A stretch of DNA of 64,000 nt from Sinomicrobium pectinilyticum. GTDB taxonomy: Bacteria; Bacteroidota; Bacteroidia; Flavobacteriales; Flavobacteriaceae. Below are positions 27,910-38,288 of the stretch, piece by piece. Below the pieces are notes generated by a model. The model worked only from the letters and a program-made list of their open reading frames with translations, was not told the origin of the DNA and searched no databases. Numbering within the stretch: position 1 is the first letter of the stretch; the number at the start of each line of letters is the position of its first letter. Where the stretch lies: NCBI RefSeq assembly GCF_003725735.1, contig NZ_RJTM01000029.1:1-64000 (forward strand), given 5' to 3'. The position numbers and the translations under genes were made by a program.

Positions 27910-30321
27910 TTATTCGGTCTTGAGTGATTTAACCGGATTTTCCAGTGCCGCCTTTATACTTTTGAAGCCGATTGTTATCATGGCAATGAGCATAGTAATA
28001 AGTGCTGCCAGGACAAACACCCACCAGGCCATTTCGGTGCGATAGGCGAAATCCCTCAGCCAGCGATCCATGAAATAATAACCAAGGGGAAAAGCGATGG
28101 TAAAGGACAGCAGTATGAGTTTTAAAAAATCTTTGGAAAGTAAGGTTACGATCTGCGGTACGTTGGACCCGAGTACTTTGCGTATACCGATTTCCTTTAA
28201 TCTTTGTTCCGTGGTAAAGGTCACGAGACCGAACAGGCCCAGACAGGCTATAAATATGGTAAGTAGGGCGAATATACGGAGAATGTCGCCCATTTTTTGC
28301 TCTGCATGATAGGTTTCCCGGTAGGAATCGTCCAGGACAGTATAGGTAAATGGTTCCCCGGAATCAAATTTGTTCCAGGTGCCGCGGATACTTTCAATGA
28401 GCCCGGACATATCCGCAACAGTGGTTCGCAGAATGAGTCCGCCGTACGGATTGTTCCTTAATATAAGCGGATCTATCTGCTGATGTAAAGATTTGAAGTG
28501 AAAATCTTTAACGACCCCGATAACCGTAAGCTCTTCACCGCCGTTATCCGTATCTCTTACCAGGGTCTTTCCGATGGGATCATCTTTGAATCCCAGTACT
28601 TCCGTTGCCGTTTCGTTGATGATGATTTTGAGGGAATCTCTCCCGAAATCTTTCGAAAAGTTCCTTCCGGCAACCAGTTCCATACCCATGACGGGAAGAT
28701 AATGCTCATCCACATCGTAATAAAACATACGTCTCTGATAATTTCCATTCAGAAAAATACCGGACATACTGTTGTTAGACGGACCGGCAGGCAGATAGGA
28801 GGATGTGGTTATATTTTTTACCCTCGGATCTTTCAGTATCTCATTTTTGAAGGCGGTTTGGTTATTTCCCAGCAGGTAGGCATCCCTTAATACCAGGATC
28901 TGTTCCCTTTCATAACCTATATTTTTATTTTGTATATACGACATTTGCCTTCCCACGACCAAGGTGGCAAAAATAAGTCCGGCCGATATGACAAACTGAA
29001 AAACTACCAGCCCGTTGCGCAGGGTTTTAGTGCCCTTACCCGTGAAAAACTTGTTCTTCAGCGCACTTACGGGTGCAAAGGAAGAAAGTACAAAGGCGGG
29101 ATAAGCCCCGGCCGCAAGGCTTATACCAGCAATCATAAGGAACAGGAGAAGCCATACCCGGTATTGTAATAAAAAAGAGAGGTCGATCGCTTTTCCTGAC
29201 AGGTCATTGAACAGGGGAAGGATGAGAATTACAACCAGGATCCCGATAACCGTGGCAATACAGGTTGCTATAAAGGACTCGGTGAGGAACTGGTATACCA
29301 GCTGTATTTTTTCGGAGCCGAGTACTTTGCGTATACCTACTTCTTTAGCCCTTTTGGCGGCGGTTGCCGTAGACAGGTTCATAAAATTGATGCAGGCAAT
29401 ACACAGCATAAAAATCCCGACAGCACCAAAAATGTAAATGTATTTGATATCGCCGCCCTGTTCCAGTTCGCTGGCACTGGCGAAATCCGAGTTCAGGTGT
29501 ATTTCGGTAAGGGGTTGCAGAAACAACCCTATTTGATTGTCCTTGGTGAAATCGGCGAATGACATCCCGATCTCGTCTTTAAGCTGTGGCCCCATATGGC
29601 TTTCCACCACGGAAGGCAGTTTGTTTTCTACCGATCGGATATCGGTGCCTTTATTCAAAAGAAGATAGGTGAAGAAATCCGATTTGGTCCAGGAGGTCCC
29701 TTTAGCCGGTAAATATCCGAGCATAGAAGCGAACATGTCAAAATGAAAATGCGAGTTTTCCGGGACCTTGTCTATGATGGCGGTTACCCGGAAAGGCTCA
29801 TGGTTTTCGCCCACAAGTAATTCCTTCCCTATGGGGTCCGTGTCACCAAAATATTTCCTGGCCTCATCACGTGTAAGTACAATACTGTTCGGCTCCCCGA
29901 GCGGGTTTACAGAGTTTCCCCGGACAACCGGGAGCGTGAAGATCTCAAAAAAATTAGGGTCTACATAGGCAAAGCGACTGTTCCGGTAAACGGTGTTCCC
30001 GTAGCTTATTTTCGGGGTGCCTACCCTTCGTATGCGTGTGGCATCGGCCACTTCGGGGAATTCCTCTTTTAAGGTTTGTGCCACAGGAGCCATGACTACA
30101 GCTTCCTTCATAACTTCTCCGCCGACCTTTCCCCTAAAAACCACCCGGGCTATGCGATCCGATTGTTCATTGAATTTGTCGTAACTCAGTTCGTCTGTGA
30201 TAAAAAGGGTCAGGAGCAGGCAGGAGGTTATTCCTGTTGCGAGCCCCAGGATATTCAGTAAAAAGACCCCTTTGTTCTTCAGGATGTTCCGCCAGGCGAT
30301 TTTAAAGTTATTTTTTATCAT
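27910..30321 (-). CDS. FtsX/MacB-type ABC permease, array member 1 (most distal)
   Basis: An 803-residue inner-membrane permease made of two fused MacB/FtsX halves: TM1 (about 20-42), periplasmic core domain 1 to about 275, three TMs to about 435, one more TM, periplasmic core domain 2, and three final TMs. The coupling helices that dock on the ATPase read KRAKEVGIRKVLGS and RLKEIGIRKVLGS. The C-terminus ends NPVKSLKTE, shared by most members. Because both halves are in one chain it probably works as a pseudo-dimer. Transport or mechanotransmission with the HlyD-type adaptor and TolC is inferred; the substrate is unknown. Confidence 0.92.
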   Translation of the reverse strand: MIKNNFKIAWRNILKNKGVFLLNILGLATGITSCLLLTLFITDELSYDKFNEQSDRIARVVFRGKVGGEVMKEAVVMAPVAQTLKEEFPEVADATRIRRVGTPKISYGNTVYRNSRFAYVDPNFFEIFTLPVVRGNSVNPLGEPNSIVLTRDEARKYFGDTDPIGKELLVGENHEPFRVTAIIDKVPENSHFHFDMFASMLGYLPAKGTSWTKSDFFTYLLLNKGTDIRSVENKLPSVVESHMGPQLKDEIGMSFADFTKDNQIGLFLQPLTEIHLNSDFASASELEQGGDIKYIYIFGAVGIFMLCIACINFMNLSTATAAKRAKEVGIRKVLGSEKIQLVYQFLTESFIATCIATVIGILVVILILPLFNDLSGKAIDLSFLLQYRVWLLLFLMIAGISLAAGAYPAFVLSSFAPVSALKNKFFTGKGTKTLRNGLVVFQFVISAGLIFATLVVGRQMSYIQNKNIGYEREQILVLRDAYLLGNNQTAFKNEILKDPRVKNITTSSYLPAGPSNNSMSGIFLNGNYQRRMFYYDVDEHYLPVMGMELVAGRNFSKDFGRDSLKIIINETATEVLGFKDDPIGKTLVRDTDNGGEELTVIGVVKDFHFKSLHQQIDPLILRNNPYGGLILRTTVADMSGLIESIRGTWNKFDSGEPFTYTVLDDSYRETYHAEQKMGDILRIFALLTIFIACLGLFGLVTFTTEQRLKEIGIRKVLGSNVPQIVTLLSKDFLKLILLSFTIAFPLGYYFMDRWLRDFAYRTEMAWWVFVLAALITMLIAMITIGFKSIKAALENPVKSLKTE

Positions 30322-30523
30322 GAATCTTGGATTTCATTCTGTTTCCGGAAATTTAGCAAAGCATCTACTTTATTATAAGCTGAAATATACAGCAACCAGG
30401 CCAAAAAAATAAAGCCTTTATTATCAGTGTTTTGTATTAGTCCGGAATTTGAATACTGTCCGATATCGAACAACCGGTGTTCAGATACGGGCAGTTTTGA
30501 GGTTGTCCGTTCCGGTATAATTG

Positions 30524-32920
30524 TTAATCTGTTTTCAGGGTTTTTACAGGGTTCAGTAAAGCCGCTTTTACGGACTGGAAGCTTACGGTAACCAGGGTGA
30601 TGATAACAGCTCCGAGAGCGGTTACGGCAAACATCCACCATTGTATTTCTATCCGGTAGGCAAAATCGAGCAGCCAATTGTACATGGCCCACCATGCCAG
30701 GGGGGAGGCGATGAGAAAGGCTACTCCTACCAGTTTTATAAAATATATCGAAAGCAGGTGTACAATACCGGTTACCGGAGCGCCGAGTACTTTGCGTATA
30801 CCAATCTCTTTGGTACGCTGTCTTATTGTGTAGGCCGAGAGGCCGAAGAGACCAAGACAGGCCAGCAGGATGGTGATAGCTGAAAATATACTCAATATTT
30901 TACCGATACGCATTTCACCGGTATAGAGTTTTGAAAAAGCGTCATCCATAAAGCGATACTCAAAAGGGCGGTGCGAAGCTGTTTGCTGCCATTTTTTCTC
31001 AAGAAAAGCCAAAGTCTCGGGGAGATGGCGTCCCGAAGTTTTGACAATGAGATGCGCTCCCCAGTTTTCAGGAAAAAGAACCAGGGGTTGAATTGGTGTA
31101 TGTAGGGAGGCAAAGTGAAAGTCGCGAACAATTCCTTTTATTTCGCCTGTTCTTCCCCCGAGAAACATTTTTTTCTCGATAGCTTCATCCGGGCCCCATC
31201 CCAGTGTTGCTAATGCGGACTCGTTAAGGATAAAGTGAAAATAATTGTCTTTATCATTTCCATGCGATGCATCGCGGACATCCTGTTCGGTCAGGTCCTG
31301 CCCGGCTATCAGTTGCAGGCCGTTTGCACGGAGGTATTCTTCGTCAATGACATTGCCGCCAACCATAATGGATTGTTCGTAAGGTGTGGTGTTTCCCCAT
31401 AGCGAATATCCGCCCCGGATATGTGTTGGTAATTCTCCTGCCATGGATACAGCAAGAATATTCGGATTTTGTTTCCATTCTTTTTTAATGAAATCCAGTT
31501 TGTCTTTTATTTTATTGTCCATAGGAAGGACAAGGACATGGTCACGGTCGTATCCCAGTTTTTTGTTGCGGATATAGTGTAACTGGCTTTGCATGACCAT
31601 TGTGGCGATGATAAGGAAGGTGGAAATGACGAACTGGAACACAATAAGGCTCCCTTTAAACCAGGTACCGGCAGCGGAGCGGTGGAAAGCGCCTTTGAGC
31701 ACTTTTACCGATTTGAACCCGGAGAGCACAAAAGCAGGATAACTCCCGGCGAGGAAGGAGATGCTGACCAATATAACAAGCATGCCTGACAAAATTCCGG
31801 GGTGTAAAATACCGGAAGGCGAGAGGGATTTTCCTATAAGATCATTAAAGGCGGGAAGCAGTAATAAAGTGATGCCGATACTCAGTACTATGGCAAAAGC
31901 GGTAAGTAAAGCGGATTCACCTATAAACTGCCAGAAGATCTGGTTGCGATAAGCCCCGGTTACTTTCCGCATGCCCACTTCGCGGGCACGTTCGAGGGAA
32001 CGTGCCGTACTGATATTGACATAGGTAAAGCATGCAATAACAAGGATGAGCAAGGCCACACAACCGGAAATATACAGGTATTTGATATTGGTGTTAGGCT
32101 CAAAACTATCGTAAGGAGAGTGGAGGTGTATCTGGTTGTAGGGTTCAAGCTCGTAATTGACATAGATGTCCCTTTCACCTTCCGCCGCCATTTCCCCGGC
32201 CATAAAAGGTGCTATTTTGGGTTGCAGGGAATGTATGGATCCGGGGGACCGGAGAAGGAGATAGGTGGTGTAATTGGCGCTCCAATAGATAGGTTCGGTC
32301 CGGGCCGCCTGCCGACTGGCAAAAGAAGCGAGAAAATCGAACTGTATCTGGGAATTGACCGGGCAATCGGCTGCAATCCCGGTAATGAGATAATCCTTTT
32401 CACCGGCTCCTATCCGGAGGGTTTGCCCGATAGGATCTTTATCCCCGAAATACTTTTTGGCCGTGGTAAAAGAAAGAACAATTTTGTACGGGGCGTTCAG
32501 CGCTTCCGTAGCACTGCCCTTCAGCAAAGGAAAGGAGAACATTTTAAAGAAGGCGGAGTCTGCATAGAGGAAACGGGTTTCATTAAAAGCATGTTCCCCT
32601 TTTTTTACCAGGGTCGGCTCCTGGTACATCCGCACACCATCCTCCACTTCAGGAAAGTTACTTTTCATGGCGGTCAGGACCTTGGTGCCGGTAAAATTTC
32701 CTTTTTTAACATCGTCTTTAGTGCGTCCGTATGCCATAATAGCCCGGACAATACGATCGCCATTTTCCTGGAATTTATCGTAACTCAGTTCGTGTTGTAT
32801 GTACAGGATCATTAACAGACAGCAGGTAATACCGGTAACCAGACCAATGATATGTATAGCAGAAACCGTCTTGTTCTTCCAGAGGTTCCGGAAGGCTATT
32901 TTGAGATAATTTTTGATCAT
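30524..32920 (-). CDS. FtsX/MacB-type ABC permease, array member 2
   Basis: A 798-residue permease. I start at the ATG at 32920 (MIKNYLKIAFRNLWKNK), which matches the N-termini of its neighbours; the frame extends 16 residues further into non-conserved sequence. The coupling helices read ERAREVGMRKVTGAYR in the first half and RTKEIGIRKVLGAP in the second. The C-terminus is NPVKTLKTD, the only member ending in D. The 202-bp gap to member 1 shows no repeat shared with the other gaps. Among the eight it is one of the more diverged copies. Confidence 0.9.
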   Translation of the reverse strand: MIKNYLKIAFRNLWKNKTVSAIHIIGLVTGITCCLLMILYIQHELSYDKFQENGDRIVRAIMAYGRTKDDVKKGNFTGTKVLTAMKSNFPEVEDGVRMYQEPTLVKKGEHAFNETRFLYADSAFFKMFSFPLLKGSATEALNAPYKIVLSFTTAKKYFGDKDPIGQTLRIGAGEKDYLITGIAADCPVNSQIQFDFLASFASRQAARTEPIYWSANYTTYLLLRSPGSIHSLQPKIAPFMAGEMAAEGERDIYVNYELEPYNQIHLHSPYDSFEPNTNIKYLYISGCVALLILVIACFTYVNISTARSLERAREVGMRKVTGAYRNQIFWQFIGESALLTAFAIVLSIGITLLLLPAFNDLIGKSLSPSGILHPGILSGMLVILVSISFLAGSYPAFVLSGFKSVKVLKGAFHRSAAGTWFKGSLIVFQFVISTFLIIATMVMQSQLHYIRNKKLGYDRDHVLVLPMDNKIKDKLDFIKKEWKQNPNILAVSMAGELPTHIRGGYSLWGNTTPYEQSIMVGGNVIDEEYLRANGLQLIAGQDLTEQDVRDASHGNDKDNYFHFILNESALATLGWGPDEAIEKKMFLGGRTGEIKGIVRDFHFASLHTPIQPLVLFPENWGAHLIVKTSGRHLPETLAFLEKKWQQTASHRPFEYRFMDDAFSKLYTGEMRIGKILSIFSAITILLACLGLFGLSAYTIRQRTKEIGIRKVLGAPVTGIVHLLSIYFIKLVGVAFLIASPLAWWAMYNWLLDFAYRIEIQWWMFAVTALGAVIITLVTVSFQSVKAALLNPVKTLKTD

Positions 32921-32960
32921 AGCAGCTCTTAGTTGTTTAGTTCGGAGTTTTGGAGTATCG

Positions 32961-33187
32961 TTTTCCAAATCTCAGAATGTTTGTTTATAATTTGGCCGGG
33001 GCTTCGGTACATCCCGAACGGAGTTCGGGACACTCAGCCGCCTTTGTTCTGGCTTGTAAAACCACCCTTTGGCTACGCTCAGGGACTGCAACTTGCAACT
33101 TGTAGCCTGTAACTTTTTTCAACCCGTCCCTCTTTGTGAAACTCCATGTTTCTTTGTGCATCTTTGTGTCATAACTTCCCAACTCCT
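32961..33187. repeat. intergenic repeat, copy A
   Basis: Most of the gap between permeases 2 and 3 aligns with the gap between 3 and 4 (35641-35877). Shared features are CCCGAAC/GTTCGGG, a perfect 7-bp hairpin at 33013-33029, the run TTTGTTCTGGCTTGTAAA, four TGYARCY heptamers at 33087-33114, and a GTGAAACTCC-type tail. Confidence 0.9.
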
Positions 33188-35602
33188 TCACTCTGTTTTT
33201 AACGATTTCACCGGGTTTGCCATAGCGGCTCGGATGGTACGGATACTTAGAGTGGCAAATGCAATCAATACGGTAATTACGCCGGCTACCACAAAAAACC
33301 AGATGCTGAGATTTATGCGGTAGGAGTAATTTTGCAACCATTTATACATTAACCACCAGGCAATCGGTGCAGCGATCAGGAAGGCCACGATCACCAACCT
33401 GATAAAGTCCTTACTCAAAAGGATAGTTATGGAGGATATGCTTGCTCCTACTACTTTTCTGATTCCAACCTCTTTGGTCCGCTGGGCTATGGTAAGCAGG
33501 GAAATGGCAAAAATACCCATGCAGCTTAAGAGAATGGCAATAATGGATCCGCACGTAATAAGAGTAGTCATGGTTTTTTCCCTATCGAGAGTCCTGTTTA
33601 TGTTTTCGTCGAGATAGGAACCGAGAAATTCGGCATTGGGTTCTGCTTTTTTCCAGGCTTCTTTTACTACAGACAGTGATTGTGCCAGGTTAGCCGAATT
33701 AACTTTTATATAAGCATAGTCCAATTGCTTGTCGCGATTGAAAAATAAAGTAATTGGTTCAATAGCCTGGTCGAGATCCCTGAAATGGAAATCCTTTATA
33801 ATTCCTATTACCGTGTGCTGTTTGGAGTCCAATAGGCTAAGCGGGGTGTTCAGTATATTTTGTCCTCCCAGTTCTTTTGCGAGGGATTCGTTAATAATCA
33901 CGGACAGGCTGTCACGGGAGAAATTTCTATCAAAAGATCTGCCGGCAACCAGGGAAATTCCCAATGTTTTCAGGTAATCGTAATCAACGACCAGCATATT
34001 GGTATTGACTCCTTTTCCCTTGTAATCAAAATCAAATGCGCTTGTACTCCGGCTGCCATCCCTTCCAAGCCCTAGGTTGTTATCGGCGGCAGTAATGCTT
34101 TGTACTTCGGGGATCGGTAGTAGTTCATTTCTGAGAAGATCGAGTACAAGTTGAGAATCCTTTTTTCCGTTTAAGGGGAGAGAAATGACCTGCTCTTTAT
34201 TAAACCCTAGGTCTTTTCCCTGCATGTATTGCAGTTGACTGTATAAAGTTATAGTACAGCTTATTAATAGAATGGCAATACTGAACTGTACAACAACCAG
34301 CAGGTTTCTCAAGCGGTTTTTACCCTGGACTTTCAATGTTCCTTTCAGGGTCTGTACGGTATTGAGTTTGCTGAGACGGAAGGCAGGATACCCTCCTCCA
34401 AGCAGGGTAACTATTAATAGTACAATGAAAGTCCCCCACAGGAATACCGGGGTGTTCATATCGGAAAAAACAGCCCCGGTGCGGAAAAGTGTTTTAAAAC
34501 CAGGGAGCAGGGCTTTACTCAGAAGTATTCCTGTTACGATCGAAATTGCGAATACGATAATGCTTTCACACCAGAACTGGAAAAATAACTGCTTCTTTGC
34601 GGCTCCCAACGTTTTTCTTACCCCGATCTCCCGAAGCCTTTTTATATTGATACCGACACTCATATTGATAAAATTCACACAAGCAATGAAAAGGATAAGT
34701 AATGAAATGCCAATAATCAGGAAAGGAAAGGTCTTGCCGCCCGTAATCCGCCCGTTGATTTGACGTATAAAGTGCCAGTCTTTAAAGGGGAACAGATTCA
34801 ATTGAATGTATTGTCCGTTGGCATCTGCCTGTGCTCCGTCGCGTTTATCTTTTTTAATGTCGTCTTCAAAATACCGATTGCTGAATGCCCGGGTATTCTT
34901 TTGGAATGTTTCCACCGAGACCCCTTCCTGTAGCGTAAGAAAGACCTCGTGATTGCGGTAATCCCATTGTCCTTTTTGACGACTGTATGCGGGGTTATTA
35001 ACAAAATTGACAATAATATCGAAATGGAAACTGCTTTGTCTCGGAATATCTTCAAGCACCGTAGCAACGGTAAAGGGAGTTTCTACTCCGTTGAGCATTA
35101 ACATTATATTTTTTCCTATGGCCGTATCATCCCCGAACATGATTTTTGCGATTTTTTGTGTAATGATTATGTTCTGACCTGATTGAAGTGCCTGGCGGGC
35201 ATCTCCTGCAATGGAAGGAAAAGAGAAAACAGAAAAGAAATCGGGATCAGTATAAAGAATATCGAGATTGATTTCCTTTTCCCCGAATATTCCTATTATA
35301 CCGGACTGCAAATGTCTTGTAATGGAGGCTATCCCCGGAATTTCCTCTTTTAGCGCTGGAGTGAGGGGTTCCGGATTGGATATACTGCTTTCAGGTCCTT
35401 TCGGTGTCTGTTCCGTGCGATAGAGAAGATAGGTGCGGTCCAGGTTGTTATGAAAACTGTCAAAATTCAGATGAAAAATGGCTGTCATGCTCAAAAGTAT
35501 GGCAATGGCAAAAGCAATGGATAGCCCCACAGTATTTAATACGGTAAACATTCTGTGTTTCCAGAGATTCCTGAACGCTATCTTTAAATAATTTCTGATC
35601 AT
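33188..35602 (-). CDS. FtsX/MacB-type ABC permease, array member 3
   Basis: An 804-residue permease starting MIRNYLKIAFRNLWKHRM. The first coupling helix, KRLREIGVRKTLGAAK, and the second, RTKEVGIRKVVGAS, are both intact. Periplasmic core domain 1 contains ITRHLQSGIIGIFGEKEIN, with no counterpart motif in members 6-8. The gene and its downstream gap have a near copy in the next gap upstream, so the unit gene plus spacer was probably duplicated. Substrate and partner preference cannot be read from the sequence. Confidence 0.9.
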   Translation of the reverse strand: MIRNYLKIAFRNLWKHRMFTVLNTVGLSIAFAIAILLSMTAIFHLNFDSFHNNLDRTYLLYRTEQTPKGPESSISNPEPLTPALKEEIPGIASITRHLQSGIIGIFGEKEINLDILYTDPDFFSVFSFPSIAGDARQALQSGQNIIITQKIAKIMFGDDTAIGKNIMLMLNGVETPFTVATVLEDIPRQSSFHFDIIVNFVNNPAYSRQKGQWDYRNHEVFLTLQEGVSVETFQKNTRAFSNRYFEDDIKKDKRDGAQADANGQYIQLNLFPFKDWHFIRQINGRITGGKTFPFLIIGISLLILFIACVNFINMSVGINIKRLREIGVRKTLGAAKKQLFFQFWCESIIVFAISIVTGILLSKALLPGFKTLFRTGAVFSDMNTPVFLWGTFIVLLIVTLLGGGYPAFRLSKLNTVQTLKGTLKVQGKNRLRNLLVVVQFSIAILLISCTITLYSQLQYMQGKDLGFNKEQVISLPLNGKKDSQLVLDLLRNELLPIPEVQSITAADNNLGLGRDGSRSTSAFDFDYKGKGVNTNMLVVDYDYLKTLGISLVAGRSFDRNFSRDSLSVIINESLAKELGGQNILNTPLSLLDSKQHTVIGIIKDFHFRDLDQAIEPITLFFNRDKQLDYAYIKVNSANLAQSLSVVKEAWKKAEPNAEFLGSYLDENINRTLDREKTMTTLITCGSIIAILLSCMGIFAISLLTIAQRTKEVGIRKVVGASISSITILLSKDFIRLVIVAFLIAAPIAWWLMYKWLQNYSYRINLSIWFFVVAGVITVLIAFATLSIRTIRAAMANPVKSLKTE

Positions 35603-35640
35603 AGTTTCTTAGTTATTGGTCCAGAGTTTTAGAGGGTTGT

Positions 35641-35877
35641 TTCCACATTTCCGAATGTTTGTTTATAATTTGGCCAGGGCTTCGGTACACCCCGAACGGA
35701 GTTCGGGACACTCAGCCGCCTTTGTTCTGGCTTGTAAACCGCCCTTTGGCTGTACTCAGGGACTGCAACTTGCAACCTGTAACCTGTAACTTTTTGTAAC
35801 CTGCAACCACTTTCTCTGTGAAACTCCGTGTTTCTTTGTGCATCTCTGTGTCATAACTTTTCAGCTCTCAAACTCTA
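35641..35877. repeat. intergenic repeat, copy B
   Basis: This is the counterpart of 32961-33187, in the same orientation, between permeases 3 and 4. The hairpin CCCGAAC/GTTCGGG lies at 35691-35707, and TGYAACY heptamers lie at 35764-35791 (four) and 35795-35808 (two). Copy B has two more heptamers than copy A. Confidence 0.9.
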
Positions 35878-38277
35878 TCACTCTGTTTTCAGTGATTTCA
35901 CAGGGTTAGCCATGGCGGTTTTTATGGCCTGGAAACTTACGGTTAACATTGCTATGATCAATGCCCCGGCTCCAGCCACTAAGAATACCCAGGATGAAAT
36001 ATTGATGCGATATGCATATTTCTGAATCCATGAAGACATAAAATAGTATGCTAAAGGCGAAGCCAGAAAGAGCGAAATAACTATTAAAAGCATAAAATCT
36101 TTGGAGAGCAGGAGCCACAGGTTGGCTACGGTAGCCCCTAATACCTTTCTAATTCCCAACTCTTTGGTGCGCTGTTCGGCAATAAATGAAGCCAAACCGA
36201 ACAAACCGAGACAGCTGATAAAAATGGCTAAGCCGGTAAATATACCAGCCAAGCCGGCGATCCGTTCTTCCGAAGCAAATTTCTCGGCATATTTTTCATC
36301 TATGAACTGGTATTGGAAGGGGAGGTGCGGGAATTGTTTTTTAAATACCTTTTCTAAGGTTGCTAAATTTTCGCTGATACTGTTATCCGGATTTAGCCTA
36401 AGATTGTAATAGCTTGCAGATTCATACTTGTCAAAGGCATAGACTGTCTGCTTTACAGGCTCGTAAGGTGATTGCATGATCATATCTTCAACGACTCCGA
36501 TAATCTGTAGTGGCAATTCGGGATCATCGGCATCGGTATCTCTTAAATACTTGCCAACAGGATCTTTGAGTCCCATATATTGTGCGGCGGTCCTATTTAT
36601 GATTACTGCATTAGTATCTGAAGGGAACTCCCTGGAAAAATCCCTGCCGGAGATAAATTTGAGGTCGAGTGATTTTGCATAATCATACGAAACATTTGTC
36701 CAGGCAAAATCTTCCTGAAAACCTTCGGCTTTGCCATCCCATGTATACCCCGATCGATTAGACCATACGGAAGTTGTAGGACTGCTTGAGGAAGACATTT
36801 CAACAGCAGCACCAGAGCCAAGAAAGGTATTACGCATCAATTCGTATTTGCCTATGTAATCGGAGCTCATCACAGGTATTTGTATCAGACCGGCTTTGTC
36901 ATACCCGGAAGGCCGGTCCTTGGTATATTGTATTTGTTTTTGAATGATTAGGGTACCGATAATGAGTACTATGGAAACAGTAAACTGAACTACAACAAGG
37001 ACCTTTCTCGGGACTGTGGAGAATCTCCCCGTCCGAAATGTCCCTTTTAGTACTTTGACCGGTCGGAAAGAAGATAAATACAGTGCCGGATAACTTCCGG
37101 CCAATAAGGCCGTAAGCAAAATAAGGAATGTAGAACTTATCCAGAACGTTGCATTATTCCATGGAAAAATAATTTCCTTTCTCGCCAGATCATTGAAACT
37201 GCCCAGCAATAACAGTATTATAACTAAAGCAATCATAAAAGCAATGACCACGACTAAAAAAGATTCACTTAAAAACTGGCTGATAAGCTGGCTTCTCACA
37301 GAACCGATCGTTTTCCGGATACCTACTTCCCTGGCTCTTTTTTCCGAACGGGCGGTGCTCATGTTCATGAAATTTATACAAGCCAAAAGCAATACAAAAA
37401 TTCCTATAGTTCCGAATAGCCAAACGTATTCTATCCTTCCGCCTACTTGTTTGCCATTCTCGAAATTAGATCGCAGATGCCAGTCTTTCATAGGTAATAG
37501 CATGAATTCGGGATTGAATGGCCTGGTTTCTGCCGAAGCATTTTTCTTAACATCCTTTATGACAGAAGATACTTTTTTCATGGATGTATTATCCGCAATT
37601 TGAACAAAGAGCTGGAATGAGTTATTTCCCCAATTGTCAGCAGATTCCTTTACCCAATTCTGTGTAGTGATAAAATGCTTCCATGGCATGATAAAATCGG
37701 TATTGTCGAAACCATTATTATAAGGAATGTCATTATAAATACCTGTTACCTTCATTTGGTCCTGGCTTCCTACTTCCACGATTTTCCCAATGGGGTCTTC
37801 AGCTCCGAAAAGGGCTTTGGCACAAGAGGCAGAAAGCATGATGGAATTTTTTTCCTGTAAGCCGTTTGTCTCACCTTTCAGGATATCTAGCCATAACATT
37901 TCAGGAGCATTCTCCTGCATAAAATAGCCTCTTTTTGAAATGTTTGTTTCACCATATCTGAGATATTTTTCCTGTGTTCCGGAGGACATTACTATATGCT
38001 TGAAATAATCCCTGTAGTTGTTACGTAAAACCATTTCCAATGGCCTCGGAATAACCGGAACGGTATGGATTTCATTATTGAATGTCTGATTTTGAAACAC
38101 CTGTGCAATTTGCTCACGATCTTTAAAATAATTGTTATAGTCCAGCTCATCTTTTATCCAAAGCCCGATCATTATGGCTACAGCCATACCCAGGGCAAGT
38201 CCGAAAATATTCAGGAAAGAATATGTTTTGTGATTCCACAGATTCCTCCACGCTATTTTGAAATAGTTTTTAATCAT
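35878..38277 (-). CDS. FtsX/MacB-type ABC permease, array member 4
   Basis: A 799-residue permease starting MIKNYFKIAWRNLWNHKTYSF. Coupling helices read KRAREVGIRKTIGSVR and RTKELGIRKVLGAT. The ends NPVKSLKTE and FQAIKTAMA place it close to member 5, which lies only 11 nt upstream, so 4 and 5 may form a pair. Periplasmic domain 1 contains ERYGETN-like and KYLRYGETNIS segments not seen in member 5. Both halves look complete. Confidence 0.9.
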   Translation of the reverse strand: MIKNYFKIAWRNLWNHKTYSFLNIFGLALGMAVAIMIGLWIKDELDYNNYFKDREQIAQVFQNQTFNNEIHTVPVIPRPLEMVLRNNYRDYFKHIVMSSGTQEKYLRYGETNISKRGYFMQENAPEMLWLDILKGETNGLQEKNSIMLSASCAKALFGAEDPIGKIVEVGSQDQMKVTGIYNDIPYNNGFDNTDFIMPWKHFITTQNWVKESADNWGNNSFQLFVQIADNTSMKKVSSVIKDVKKNASAETRPFNPEFMLLPMKDWHLRSNFENGKQVGGRIEYVWLFGTIGIFVLLLACINFMNMSTARSEKRAREVGIRKTIGSVRSQLISQFLSESFLVVVIAFMIALVIILLLLGSFNDLARKEIIFPWNNATFWISSTFLILLTALLAGSYPALYLSSFRPVKVLKGTFRTGRFSTVPRKVLVVVQFTVSIVLIIGTLIIQKQIQYTKDRPSGYDKAGLIQIPVMSSDYIGKYELMRNTFLGSGAAVEMSSSSSPTTSVWSNRSGYTWDGKAEGFQEDFAWTNVSYDYAKSLDLKFISGRDFSREFPSDTNAVIINRTAAQYMGLKDPVGKYLRDTDADDPELPLQIIGVVEDMIMQSPYEPVKQTVYAFDKYESASYYNLRLNPDNSISENLATLEKVFKKQFPHLPFQYQFIDEKYAEKFASEERIAGLAGIFTGLAIFISCLGLFGLASFIAEQRTKELGIRKVLGATVANLWLLLSKDFMLLIVISLFLASPLAYYFMSSWIQKYAYRINISSWVFLVAGAGALIIAMLTVSFQAIKTAMANPVKSLKTE

Positions 38278-38288
38278 GATTTTTCAAG

